Shown: piece by piece, positions 1-7,631 of the stretch
How the letters are laid out: every line of letters starts with the position of its first letter
Numbering within the stretch: position 1 is the first letter of the stretch
NCBI GenBank assembly: GCA_036377055.1
Contig: DASUZD010000343.1
Span: 1 to 17,827 of the forward strand
Source: DASUZD01 sp036377055
GTDB lineage: Bacteria > Actinomycetota > Thermoleophilia > Gaiellales > Gaiellaceae
Reading direction: 5' to 3'
DNA length: 17,827 bases
Translations under genes and position numbers: made by a program
The notes under the pieces: generated by a model
Told to the model about the DNA's origin: nothing
The model's input: the letters and a program-made list of their open reading frames with translations, nothing else
The model's database searches: none

Positions 1-180
1 GCTCATGCGCAGGCCGCCGAGACCGAGCGGGATCTTGATGTTCGCGCGCCAGCGCCGGTCGTCGTGGACGTCGAAGCTCTCGACGCCCGGCATCGTCTTC
101 GCCATCGACGCGGGATCGTTGAGGACGCGCCAGACGGCCTCGCGCGGCGCGGTAAACGAGCGATCGCCGGCGACCTTCAT
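1..180 (-). CDS. CoxG-like SRPBCC family protein, N-terminal 60 residues (runs off window)
   Basis: Reading leftwards from an ATG at 178-180, the frame stays open to the window edge. The N-terminus (MKVAGDRSFTAPREAVWRVL, then NDPASMAKTMPGVES) is the classic opening of the CoxG/SRPBCC lipid-binding-like fold: a hydrophobic strand, then 'AP-E-VW-L-D' and 'PG'. CoxG proteins accompany molybdenum hydroxylase clusters; in Oligotropha, CoxG has been implicated in recruiting CO dehydrogenase to the membrane. The ATG overlaps the TGA of the large-subunit gene (bases 177-180 read ATGA on the minus strand), so it is translationally coupled and is the last visible gene of the operon. The C-terminal part, including any membrane anchor, lies outside the window. 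The family call is confident; the exact role is inferred from the neighbours. Confidence 0.85.
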   Translation of the reverse strand, partial: MKVAGDRSFTAPREAVWRVLNDPASMAKTMPGVESFDVHDDRRWRANIKIPLGLGGLRMS

Positions 181-2657
181 CGCGACTCCACCGAGACCCG
201 GCTGCGCGACGACTCCGGGTCGCTGAGCAGCTCCCAAACGCGGTGGTACGGGTTGCAGCTGTCGTAGACGATCGCGTTCCCGCGCGCGCGAAGCGCGTCC
301 TGGAGCGCCGCGCAGATCGCGTGGATGCCGGCGCCGCCGCCCTCGCCCATCCCCTTCGTGCCGAGCGACGTGAACGGCGACGGGCTCTCGATGTAGCCGG
401 TCTCGAGCGGCGGCATGTCGAGCGCGTGCGGGACGTGGTAGTCGTAGAAGTTGGGCGTGAGCAGATTGCCGTCCTCGTCGTAGGTGAAGGTCTCGTGCGT
501 CGCCGCGCCGAGCGCCTGCGCGGTCGCGCCCATCACCTGCCCCTCGACGACCTGCGGGTTGATGCGCTTGCCGCAGTCGTCGACGGCCGCGTAGCGGACG
601 ATCTCGTAGACGCCCGTCTCGGGATCGACCTCGACCACCGCGGCGTGCACCTGCGCCGCGTACGTAAGCGTGAGGTTGCCGTACTTCCGCTCGACGTCCG
701 GCACCTGGAAGGGCGGCCGGTAGACGTAGCGGCAGTTCAGCGTGACGTCGAGGTCCTCCGGGAGGCCGGCGTTGTTCGCGTTGATGATCGCGCCGAGCGC
801 CATGAACGGCAACGCCGCCTCGGGATTCGCCTTCAGGCGCGCCTGCCCCTCCGCCAGCTCGATGTCGTCGGGCGCCGCGCCGAGGATCACCGAGGCGAGC
901 TTCTTCATCTCGCCCGCGAGCAGCTCGGTCGCGCCTTTGACCGCGCCGAGGCCGGTGACCGCGAACTGCGACGCGTACGTGCCGGAGAAGCCCGCGTGCG
1001 AGTTCCAGTAGGAGTCGTGGCCGGCGCGGACGTGTACGTCGTCAGGCGAGCAGCCGAGGATGTCGGCCACCACCTGCGCCGCGGTCGTCTCGTGGCTCTG
1101 CCCCTGCGGCGTCGTACCGAGGGTGACGACGATCTCGCCGAAGATGTCGAGCTTGACCGTCGCGACCTCGTTGTTGCCGGAGAACTGGAGCTCGGGGTTG
1201 ATCAGCCGCGACTGGCCGAAGTTGTTCGTCCCGGAGTCCAGGGTCGAGCCGATTCCGAAGCCGAGGAGCTTCCCGCGCCGCTCCGCGTCGGCGCGCAGCG
1301 CGGCGAGCTCGTCGTGGCCGACCAGGTCGAGCGCGGTGTCGAGCATCTTCGCGTAGTCGCCCGAGTCGTAGATGCAGCCGTTCGGCGTCTCGTACGGCAT
1401 CTCGTCTGCGCGGATGTAGTTGCGCTTGCGCACCTCGATCGGGTCGAGCCCGAGCTCGTGCGCGACGATGTCGAGGAGCCGCTCCGTGAACCAGAGGTGC
1501 TGCATCCGCGAGTAGCCGCGGTTCGGCGACACCGGCGCCTTGTTCGTCACGACCTGCTTGAAGTCGAGCCGGATGTGCCGCCAGCGGTAGACGCCGGGCG
1601 TGACCTGCGCCCAGATGACACCGCCGAGCGGCTCGTAGCGCAGCCAGGCGCCCGCGTCGTCGAGGGCGGTGGTCCGGAAGCCGAGCAGCGTGCCGTCCTC
1701 CTTCACCGCGACCTCGGTGTCGACGAACCAGCGCTCGTTCCCGTGCGACATCGAGAGGTGGAAGTCGGTCCGCCATTCCGTCCACTGCACGGGCCGGTTG
1801 AGCTTTCGCGCGAGCAGGCAGCAGGCGACCAGCTGGGGGTGCGACGTGATCTTGTTGCCGAACCCCCCGCCGATGTCCTGGGTGACGAAGCGGAGCTTGT
1901 CGAGCCCGACCCGCATCGCCGGGCCCATCATGATCACGGCGAAGCCGGGGAACTGGTTGTTCGTGATCAGCGTCCACTGGCCTGTGCCGCGGTTGTACTC
2001 GACGAGCGCGCCGTCGCACTCGAGCGGCGTCGAGTTGAAGCGGTCGAAGTGCAGCTCGCTGATCTTCACTACGCGATCCGCCTCCGCGAACGCTTGGTCG
2101 AGGTCGCCCCACTCGTACACGCCCTCCCAGGTCAGGTTCGTGCCGGCGTCGTCGTGGAGGACCGGCGCTTCGTCGTCGAGCGCGCGCCGCGCGTCGGTCA
2201 CCGGTGCCAGCGGCTCGTAGTCGACCTCGACGAGCTCCGACGCGTCGCGCGCGATCTCGCGCGTCGAAGCGACGACGGCCGCGACCGGCTCGCCGACGAA
2301 CCGCACCTTGCCGACGGCCATGCAGTAATCCTTCAGGTGCGCGCCCGGCGGCGACGAGATCTGGAAGAACGGGTCGGTCAGCGTCGCGACCTCGTCGCCC
2401 GTGAGCGTTCCGTAGACGCCCGGATGCTCGAGCGCTTTCGAGACGTCGACCGAGCGGATCTTCGCGTGCGCGTACGGCGAGCGGACGAAGTGGACGTAGC
2501 CCATGTTGTGCCGCTTGACGTCGTCGAAGAAGAGGCCCTGTCCCTGGACGAGGCGCTTGTCCTCCTTGCGAGGGACGTTCTGGCCCGCCCAGCCCGGCTT
2601 CGTCTCCTCCTTCTCGACGACGAGCGGCTTGGTCGGAGTGACCGTCGTTTCGGTCAT
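177..2657 (-). CDS. Molybdopterin-binding large subunit of a CO-dehydrogenase/xanthine-dehydrogenase-type hydroxylase (CoxL-like)
   Basis: This 826-residue protein is the catalytic subunit of an LMS-type molybdenum hydroxylase and would bind the molybdopterin cytosine dinucleotide cofactor. The N-terminal Ald_Xan_dh_C-like domain opens with 'KEDKRLVQGQG-FFDD'. GGGFGNK at about 263-269 and QGQSHET further on are cofactor-binding motifs. GMGEGGG carries the catalytic base at about Glu772, equivalent to the essential Glu near residue 763 of Oligotropha CoxL. The length matches the family (about 770-830). The active-site loop at about 378-386 reads PNRGYSRMQ: it has neither the Cys-containing AYxCSFR of form I CO dehydrogenase nor the AYRGAGR of form II. 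The substrate is therefore unknown and probably not CO. I chose ATG 2655-2657 because it overlaps the small-subunit stop (ATGA) and because the open frame upstream is only antisense-like sequence within that gene. Confidence 0.93.
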   Translation of the reverse strand: MTETTVTPTKPLVVEKEETKPGWAGQNVPRKEDKRLVQGQGLFFDDVKRHNMGYVHFVRSPYAHAKIRSVDVSKALEHPGVYGTLTGDEVATLTDPFFQISSPPGAHLKDYCMAVGKVRFVGEPVAAVVASTREIARDASELVEVDYEPLAPVTDARRALDDEAPVLHDDAGTNLTWEGVYEWGDLDQAFAEADRVVKISELHFDRFNSTPLECDGALVEYNRGTGQWTLITNNQFPGFAVIMMGPAMRVGLDKLRFVTQDIGGGFGNKITSHPQLVACCLLARKLNRPVQWTEWRTDFHLSMSHGNERWFVDTEVAVKEDGTLLGFRTTALDDAGAWLRYEPLGGVIWAQVTPGVYRWRHIRLDFKQVVTNKAPVSPNRGYSRMQHLWFTERLLDIVAHELGLDPIEVRKRNYIRADEMPYETPNGCIYDSGDYAKMLDTALDLVGHDELAALRADAERRGKLLGFGIGSTLDSGTNNFGQSRLINPELQFSGNNEVATVKLDIFGEIVVTLGTTPQGQSHETTAAQVVADILGCSPDDVHVRAGHDSYWNSHAGFSGTYASQFAVTGLGAVKGATELLAGEMKKLASVILGAAPDDIELAEGQARLKANPEAALPFMALGAIINANNAGLPEDLDVTLNCRYVYRPPFQVPDVERKYGNLTLTYAAQVHAAVVEVDPETGVYEIVRYAAVDDCGKRINPQVVEGQVMGATAQALGAATHETFTYDEDGNLLTPNFYDYHVPHALDMPPLETGYIESPSPFTSLGTKGMGEGGGAGIHAICAALQDALRARGNAIVYDSCNPYHRVWELLSDPESSRSRVSVESR

Positions 2658-3133
2658 GCCTCGGACGCCGCTTTGATCGCCTCGAAGATGTTCCAGTAGC
2701 CCGTGCAGCGGCAAATGTTGCCCTGGATCGCGCGGCGGATCTCGTCGTCGTTCGGGCGCGGATTCTCGCGGAGCAGCGCCGTCGCGCTCATCAGCATGCC
2801 GGGCGTGCAATAGCCGCACTGGAGCGCGTGGTGGTCCGAGAACGCCTGCTGGAGGCCGGAAAGCTCGTCCTCTTCGGCCAGGCCTTCGACGGTCTCGATC
2901 GAGGCGCCGTCCGCCTGCACCGCAAGCAGCATGCAGCTCTTCACGAGCGTGCCGTCGAGGATGACCGAGCAGGCGCCGCAGTTGCCGGTGTCGCAGCCGA
3001 CGTGCGTGCCGGTCAGGTCGAGGTCGTCGCGGATGAAGTGCACGAGCAGGCGGCGCGCCTCGACCTCGCGCTCGTAGCTCGTGCCGTTGATCTCGACGGT
3101 GATCGTCGTGGACGACGCGACGCTCGCTTCCAT
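2654..3133 (-). CDS. [2Fe-2S] small subunit of the molybdenum hydroxylase (CoxS-like)
   Basis: A 159-residue electron-transfer subunit that passes electrons from the molybdenum site to FAD through two [2Fe-2S] clusters. The N-terminal ferredoxin-like domain holds the plant-type cluster ligands Cys47, Cys52, Cys55 and Cys67 (GCDTGNCGACS, then KSC). The C-terminal four-helix domain holds Cys106, Cys109, Cys141 and Cys143 (QCGYCTPGM and ICRCTGY). All eight ligands are present and the length is normal for CoxS (about 155-170). The ATG at 3131-3133 shares one base with the stop of the FAD subunit (TGATG), and the TGA overlaps the start of the large subunit (ATGA). The order FAD-FeS-Mo is the M-S-L order of cox-type clusters. 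The family call is very secure. Confidence 0.95.
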   Translation of the reverse strand: MEASVASSTTITVEINGTSYEREVEARRLLVHFIRDDLDLTGTHVGCDTGNCGACSVILDGTLVKSCMLLAVQADGASIETVEGLAEEDELSGLQQAFSDHHALQCGYCTPGMLMSATALLRENPRPNDDEIRRAIQGNICRCTGYWNIFEAIKAASEA

Positions 3134-3951
3134 CAGCTCCTCGCTCGCTCGGACGCTTGCTGGACGGCCCGGGCGGCGAGCACCTCCGCGAGATGCCGGC
3201 GGTAGTCGGCCGAGGCGTGGACGTCGGAGGGCGGGTCGAGCTGCGCCGCGCGAACTGCCTCGCGGACCGCGTCGGGCTCGGCGGACGCCGGCTCGACGAC
3301 CTCCGGGACGGCGCCGACGCACCCGAGCGCGACGCAGAGGTCCCCGTTCGCGGACGCGGCCGCGTTGACGATGCACGTGCCGTCCTTACCGATCGCGACC
3401 GACGCGAAGCCGTCGTGCCGGCCGGGCGGGATGGAGATCCGCGTCAAGAGCTCGCCCGGCGCGACGGCGGTCAGGTAGACGCCGAGGAAGAAGTCGGCGG
3501 CCGAAACGGTGCGCTCGCCGTCCGCGCCCGCGATCGTCATCTCGGCGCCGATCGCGACCATCAGCGGCGGCAGGTGGTTCGTCGGGTCGCTCGAGCAGAC
3601 GTTGCCGCCGATCGTGCCGCGGTTCCGGACCTGCACGTCGGCGATCTGCGCGCAGACCTCGCCCAGGATCGGCCGCGCCCTCGCCTCCGCCGAGCCGATC
3701 AGCTCCGTGTAGGTCGTCATCGGGCCGACCCGGAGGGTGCCGTCGGGGTCGAGGTCGATCCCGCGCAGCTCGGGAATCCCGTTCAGGTCGACGAGCACGT
3801 CGGGCGACGCCGCGCGGGCCTTCATCACGTTGATGAGCGTCTGCCCGCCGGCGAGAGCGCGCGCGCCGTCGTGCTCCCGAAGGAGGCTCAGCGCCTGCTC
3901 GACCGACGTCGGACGGGCATACCCGACCTCCCGCAGCAGCATGGCGGGCAT
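3133..3951 (-). CDS. FAD-binding medium subunit of the molybdenum hydroxylase (CoxM-like)
   Basis: A 272-residue subunit that carries the FAD and hands electrons to the final acceptor. The FAD-binding motifs are AGGQT at about 34-38 and TIGGN at about 113-117, followed by SSDPTNHLPPL, which matches the family pattern TIGGN-xxxx-DP. The C-terminal part corresponds to the CO_deh_flav_C domain but is rather short, so the protein sits at the low end of the family range (about 270-300). Two starts fit: ATG 3949-3951 (MPAMLLREVGYARP) and ATG 3940-3942 (MLLREVGYARP). Neither has a clear Shine-Dalgarno sequence; the shorter one matches the usual spacing to the 'Y-RP-S' motif. The stop overlaps the small-subunit ATG by one base. 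The upstream gap to the small charged gene is about 47 bases, so this is probably not an operon start. Confidence 0.92.
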   Translation of the reverse strand: MPAMLLREVGYARPTSVEQALSLLREHDGARALAGGQTLINVMKARAASPDVLVDLNGIPELRGIDLDPDGTLRVGPMTTYTELIGSAEARARPILGEVCAQIADVQVRNRGTIGGNVCSSDPTNHLPPLMVAIGAEMTIAGADGERTVSAADFFLGVYLTAVAPGELLTRISIPPGRHDGFASVAIGKDGTCIVNAAASANGDLCVALGCVGAVPEVVEPASAEPDAVREAVRAAQLDPPSDVHASADYRRHLAEVLAARAVQQASERARS

Positions 3952-3998
3952 CGTAAGCGGATGGGCTCACGCGCTGCAAACGCCCTCGCGCGTGAAGC

Positions 3999-4223
3999 TC
4001 AGAAACGGCGCGGCGGGTTCCGCGCGAGCTCGCGAAGACGCCTACGCGCCTCATCGACCTTTCGCATCCGCTCGGCGTGCAGGACCCGCGATTCGGCGAA
4101 TCTCTCCTTGAGATCGGCCCAGGGGTCCGGCGACGCGGTCGGCCGCTGCGCAGGCCCCTCATCCAAGTCCCGCCGCCGTTTGCGCCTCAGGCGCTCGAGC
4201 CGGAAGAGTCTCACTCGTTCCAC
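3999..4223 (-). CDS. Small highly charged hypothetical protein (74 aa)
   Basis: I do not recognise this protein. A GTG at 4221-4223 lies one base after the TAG (4225-4227) of the small membrane protein and opens a 74-residue frame ending in TGA at 3999-4001. The N-terminus is strongly basic (RLERLRRKRRR at about 8-18). A Pro-containing linker is followed by a probable amphipathic helix from about 35 to 68 (WADLKERFAESR, then ERMRKVDEARRRLREL). A second in-frame GTG at 4212-4214, preceded by GGAACGA, is an alternative start. It has no membrane segment. Co-direction and tight spacing support translation, but the call rests on context and on a plausible helix rather than on homology. It lies between the transporter genes and the hydroxylase genes. 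Confidence 0.45.
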   Translation of the reverse strand: MERVRLFRLERLRRKRRRDLDEGPAQRPTASPDPWADLKERFAESRVLHAERMRKVDEARRRLRELARNPPRRF

Positions 4224-4224
4224 T

Positions 4225-4590
4225 CTAGGCGGGCGGTGAACGGTCCGCCATGACGCGCGTTGCCAATTCATCGAGATTGGCTGTGATCCCAACGACATCG
4301 TCCTGGAGCTGCGCGATCGCGGCTTCGCCACTCGAGGCGAGCTCCTCCGTCCACGTCAATCCTTCGCGGGAGATCGCCGTCGGCACGCGGCCGCGCACGA
4401 TCGTCTGGACGGCGAGCGTCAGCAAGAAACAGGTCGGGCCGATGATTGCGAGCGCGACCGTGAGGCCGAAGACGAAGCGGCTCGACAAGGCCCATCCCGG
4501 CAATGGGCGTGGCGTCGTCGCACGGGCGGCGACCACGGCCCCGGCGACGAACGTCGCCGTGCTGACGATCCGGACGAGCCAGCGCTCCAC
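4225..4590 (-). CDS. Small membrane protein with two predicted transmembrane helices (121 aa)
   Basis: The function is not recognised. The sequence shows a first hydrophobic stretch at about residues 6-24, a short loop, and a longer one at about 39-66 (FGLTVALAIIGPTCFLLTLA). A soluble C-terminal tail of about 50 residues follows, with the look of an amphipathic or coiled-coil helix (EAAIAQLQDDVVGITANLDELATRV). This layout would put the tail in the cytoplasm if both ends face inward. The start is a GTG at 4588-4590 without a clear ribosome-binding site. The gene sits about 49 bases after LivF and 1 base before the next small gene, so it is probably co-transcribed with the transporter and hydroxylase. 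Whether it has anything to do with either is unknown. Confidence 0.6.
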   Translation of the reverse strand: MERWLVRIVSTATFVAGAVVAARATTPRPLPGWALSSRFVFGLTVALAIIGPTCFLLTLAVQTIVRGRVPTAISREGLTWTEELASSGEAAIAQLQDDVVGITANLDELATRVMADRSPPA

Positions 4591-4639
4591 CGACCGAGCG
4601 TGCCATGCACGGACGTCGCAGTCTGTGACGAAACCGTGC

Positions 4640-5371
4640 CTAACGACCCAAGTACGCCTTGCGGAGGTCCTCGTGCTCGATCAGCTCCGCTGCTGCGCCC
4701 TCCAGCACCAGGCGGCCCGTCGAGAGGACGTAGCCGCGATCCGCGATCGACAGCGAGACGTTCGCGTTCTGCTCCACGACCAGGATCGCGACGCCCGCCT
4801 CGTGCACCTGCTTGATGATCTCGAAGTTGCGCTCGACCAGGATCGGCGCCAGGCCCATCGACGGCTCGTCCATGAGCAGGAGCTTGGGGCGCATCATCAG
4901 CGCGCGGCCCATCGCGACCATCTGCTGCTCGCCGCCCGACAGCGTGCCCGCGAGCTGCGAGCGCCGCTCGTACAGCAACGGGAAGAGTGAGTAGACGCGC
5001 TCGAAGTCCTCCTTCCGCCCGCCGCGGTGGAGGTACGCGCCCATCTCGAGGTTCTCGAGCACCGTCATCGGCGCGAACAGGCGGCGGTTCTCCGGCACGA
5101 TCGCCATGCCGCGCGCGATCCGGTAGCTCGTCGAGCGCCCGGTCACGTCCTCGCCGGCGAGCAGCACGCGGCCTCGGCGCGGCGCGACGATCCCGAGCGC
5201 CGTCTTCAGCGTCGTCGACTTGCCGGAGGCGTTCCCGCCGAGCAGGCAGACGAGCTCGCCCGGCCGCACCTGGAGCGTCAGGTTCTGGAGGATGTGGATC
5301 TGCCCGTAGTAGGTGTCGATCCCGTCGAGCCGGAGCAGAGGCTCGGCCTGTGCGCCGTCGCCGGCCGTCAC
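4640..5371 (-). CDS. livF: Branched-chain-type ABC transporter ATP-binding protein LivF
   Basis: A 243-residue cytoplasmic ATPase of the hydrophobic amino acid uptake (HAAT) class; it pairs with LivG to power import. It has Walker A GGNASGKST at 45-53, the signature LSGGEQQ at 144-150 and Walker B LLLMDEP at 164-170. The segment ILVVEQNA at about 195-202 has the Gln characteristic of LivF where other ABC ATPases carry the switch histidine. The length is typical (230-250). The start is a GTG at 5369-5371 that overlaps the LivG stop (GTGA), so the two are coupled. The last residues (YLGR) are the usual LivF end. The HAAT family also imports urea, short amides and aromatic compounds, so the substrate cannot be named from this gene. 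Confidence 0.96.
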   Translation of the reverse strand: MTAGDGAQAEPLLRLDGIDTYYGQIHILQNLTLQVRPGELVCLLGGNASGKSTTLKTALGIVAPRRGRVLLAGEDVTGRSTSYRIARGMAIVPENRRLFAPMTVLENLEMGAYLHRGGRKEDFERVYSLFPLLYERRSQLAGTLSGGEQQMVAMGRALMMRPKLLLMDEPSMGLAPILVERNFEIIKQVHEAGVAILVVEQNANVSLSIADRGYVLSTGRLVLEGAAAELIEHEDLRKAYLGR

Positions 5372-6165
5372 TTCTTCCTCGTGTGTCGCGGGCCGAGGTA
5401 GGCCTCGACGACGCGCTCGTTCGTCGCCACCTCGTCGAAGGTGCCCTCGGCGATCTTCTCGCCGTGGTCGAGCGCGACGACGCGGTCCGAGATGCCCTCG
5501 ACGACGTGCATGTCGTGCTCGATCACGAGGATCGTGTGGCCGGCCTCTGAGCGCAGCTTCCCGATCAGCTCCGTGATCTCGTGCGTCTCGGCCGGGTTCA
5601 TGCCGGCCGCCGGCTCGTCGAGGAGCAAGATCCGCGGGGTGGTCGCCATCGCGCGCGCGATCTCGAGCCGGCGGCGGTTCGCGTACGAGAGCGAGTACGC
5701 GGGCTGGTCCCAGCGGTAGCCCATCAGCCGGCTACCGAAGAACGCGAGCTTCTCCTCCGCGAGACGGGCGATCTCGCGCTCCTCGCGGCGCGCGCGCGGC
5801 AGGCGCAGCATGGCCTCGACGACGGTCGAGCGCGTGCGGCCGTACTGTGCCGCCATCACGTTCTCCTTGACGGTCATGTTCAGGAAGAGCCGCAGCGTCT
5901 GGAACGTCCTCGCGACCCCGCGGTTCGTGATCTGATGCGGCTCGAGGCCGACGATGCTCCGGCCGTCGAGGACGATGTCGCCCTCGTCCGGCCTGAAGAT
6001 CCCGGTGACGAGGTTGAAGAGCGTCGTCTTGCCGGCGCCGTTCGGGCCGATCACGCTCACGATCTCCGCTTCGTCGACGTGCATGTCGAGGTTGCTGATC
6101 ACACGCAGGCCGCCGAACGACTTGCCGACGCCGCGCAGGTCGAGGAGCCGCGCGGGCGCGCTCAC
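5368..6165 (-). CDS. livG: Branched-chain-type ABC transporter ATP-binding protein LivG
   Basis: A 265-residue ATPase, partner of LivF. Walker A GPNGAGKT is at 40-47, the FQTLRLFLNMTVKENV region at about 88-103 is typical of LivG, Walker B ILLLDEP is at about 179-185, and the switch histidine is in IEHDMHVV (His217). The signature is unusual: SLSYANRRRLEIA at about 158-170, where LivG normally reads LSYGxQRRLEIA, so the Gly and the Gln of the C-loop are replaced. The C-terminal BCA_ABC_TP_C segment (RVVEAYLG) is intact. The start is a GTG at 6163-6165 that overlaps the LivM stop (GTGA); the alternative in-frame sequence upstream lies within LivM. Confidence 0.95.
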   Translation of the reverse strand: MSAPARLLDLRGVGKSFGGLRVISNLDMHVDEAEIVSVIGPNGAGKTTLFNLVTGIFRPDEGDIVLDGRSIVGLEPHQITNRGVARTFQTLRLFLNMTVKENVMAAQYGRTRSTVVEAMLRLPRARREEREIARLAEEKLAFFGSRLMGYRWDQPAYSLSYANRRRLEIARAMATTPRILLLDEPAAGMNPAETHEITELIGKLRSEAGHTILVIEHDMHVVEGISDRVVALDHGEKIAEGTFDEVATNERVVEAYLGPRHTRKK

Positions 6166-7631
6166 ACGATCTCCACTCGTGCGGTGCCGAGCAACCCCTG
6201 CGGCCGGGCGTTCATCAGGGCGACGAGCAGCGCGCCGAGCAGGATCAGCCGGGTCGCGCCGGCCGTCTGCGTGATCAGCAGGTTCTCCCAGACGAACGCG
6301 CCGAGGTAGACCGTCGGCACGAGCGCGACGAGCCTGCGCCAGCCGTCGAGCCGCGTCACGAGCAGGATCGCCGCGATCAGGATCACGTAGCCGTAGTCCG
6401 CGATCTTGACCGGGTGGCGTGGAAGCAGCACCCAGTCCTCGATCGGGCCTTTGAGGAAGCCGGTGCTGTGGGCGTGCGCGGCCGTCAGCCGCGGCCACGC
6501 CGCGTCGGCGATCGCGTGCACGGCGAAGCCGAAGGCGACGAGCCCGCCGAGGAACACGCCGAGCACGCGCCACGGCCGCACCTTGCCGAGGATCGTCAGC
6601 AGGATGACGCCGTAGAAGAGGAGGCTCGCGTTGTGTTCTGAGCGGAGCAGCTCGGGCGCGCAGTTGATGATGATCGCGCCGAGGGCGACGCCGGCGAGGC
6701 TGCCCGTGCCGCCGAGGATCACGACGGCGTAGATCGTGATCAAGAGGCCGACGTCATAGTCGCCTGGGAACGCGCCGGTCTGGAACGAGCCGTAGATCGC
6801 ACCGGTGAAGCCGGCGAGGCCAGCGCCGAAGGCGAACGCGAGCAGCTTCAGCCGGTTCACGGGGACGGTCATCGTCTCGGCCGCGAGCGGGTCCTCGCGC
6901 AGCGCGCGCCACGCGCGGCCGGTCCGCGACTCGTTCGCGAAGTAGAGCGCCGTCAGCACGAGCGCGAACGCGGCGAGCACGAAGTAGAAGTACCTCCGCG
7001 TCGAGTTGATCTCGTAGCCGAAGAAGTTCGGCGGGTAGATGTCTGAGAGCCCGTTGGCCCCGCCCGTCAGGTCTACGTGGCCGAAGTGCGGGAAGTCGAT
7101 CCGGTTCGCGTTGTTGACGAAGACGACGAACGCCTGCCCGAAGAAGAGCGTCACGATCGCGAGGTAGTCGCCGACGAGCCGGCGAGACGGCAGGCCGACC
7201 AGGAGCCCGAGGACCGCGGTCGCGATCGCCACCGCGGGGATCGCCAGCTCCGCCTGGAAGTGGTTCCCGAACTGCGGCGACGCGAGGATCCCGTAGCCGT
7301 ACGCGCCGAAGCCGACGAACGCGATGTAGCCGAGGTCGAGCAGCCCCGCGTACCCGACGACGACGTTCAGGCCGAGGCCCATCAGCGCGTAGAAGAGCGT
7401 GTAAAGCGCGTAGCGCGTGAGGTTCTCCTCGCTCATCAGGAAGGGCAGGAACGCGGTCGGCACGACGAAGACCGCCAGGCGTCCGAACGGCGGCAGGCGA
7501 TCCCAGACGCGGGCGATGAAGCCGGTGACGCCGGTCCTCCGCGCCGTCCGCTCCCCGTGCGACGCGACCCATTCGTCGGTGCCGACGCGTGGCTCGTCCG
7601 GGCGGTCCGCGGGGCTCGGAAGGTCGACCAT
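6162..7631 (-). CDS. livM: Branched-chain-type ABC transporter permease LivM, enlarged (489 aa)
   Basis: An integral membrane permease of the HAAT class. A soluble N-terminal stretch of about 50 residues precedes the first helix. The conserved core follows: NVVVGYAGLLDLGYIAFVGFGAYGYG, then LPSRRLVGDYLAIVTLFF-Q, then a periplasmic loop with GGANGLSDI, then RALREDPLAAETMTVPVNRLKLLAFAFGAGLAGFTGAI and ILGGTGSLAGVALGA. LivM proteins usually end soon after this with a RPQGLLG motif. Here about 120 extra residues (about 350-470), with several more hydrophobic segments, come before the terminal NARPQGLLGTARVE. The ATG at 7629-7631 shares one base with the LivH stop (TGATG). The product would pair with LivH to form the channel. 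The extended C-terminus is unexplained. Confidence 0.95.
   Translation of the reverse strand: MVDLPSPADRPDEPRVGTDEWVASHGERTARRTGVTGFIARVWDRLPPFGRLAVFVVPTAFLPFLMSEENLTRYALYTLFYALMGLGLNVVVGYAGLLDLGYIAFVGFGAYGYGILASPQFGNHFQAELAIPAVAIATAVLGLLVGLPSRRLVGDYLAIVTLFFGQAFVVFVNNANRIDFPHFGHVDLTGGANGLSDIYPPNFFGYEINSTRRYFYFVLAAFALVLTALYFANESRTGRAWRALREDPLAAETMTVPVNRLKLLAFAFGAGLAGFTGAIYGSFQTGAFPGDYDVGLLITIYAVVILGGTGSLAGVALGAIIINCAPELLRSEHNASLLFYGVILLTILGKVRPWRVLGVFLGGLVAFGFAVHAIADAAWPRLTAAHAHSTGFLKGPIEDWVLLPRHPVKIADYGYVILIAAILLVTRLDGWRRLVALVPTVYLGAFVWENLLITQTAGATRLILLGALLVALMNARPQGLLGTARVEIV

Noticed and set aside
243..2699. A long plus-strand open frame (818 codons) opposite the large subunit
   Set aside because: It is an Arg/Val/Asp-rich antisense shadow caused by high GC. 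The minus strand carries clear molybdenum hydroxylase motifs throughout.
2658..2819. Upstream extension of the large-subunit frame to 2819
   Set aside because: The added 54 residues lie inside the iron-sulfur subunit gene and look like out-of-frame sequence. ATG 2655-2657 overlaps the preceding stop in the usual cox manner.
177..3951. A true CO dehydrogenase (aerobic CO oxidation) locus
   Set aside because: The large-subunit loop has no Cys-containing AYxCSFR motif, so a Mo-Cu CO-oxidising site cannot be supported.
4595..4612. Small inverted repeat CGTGC-ATG-GCACG after livF as a terminator
   Set aside because: A 5-base-pair stem with a 3-base loop and no T-run is too weak to support termination.
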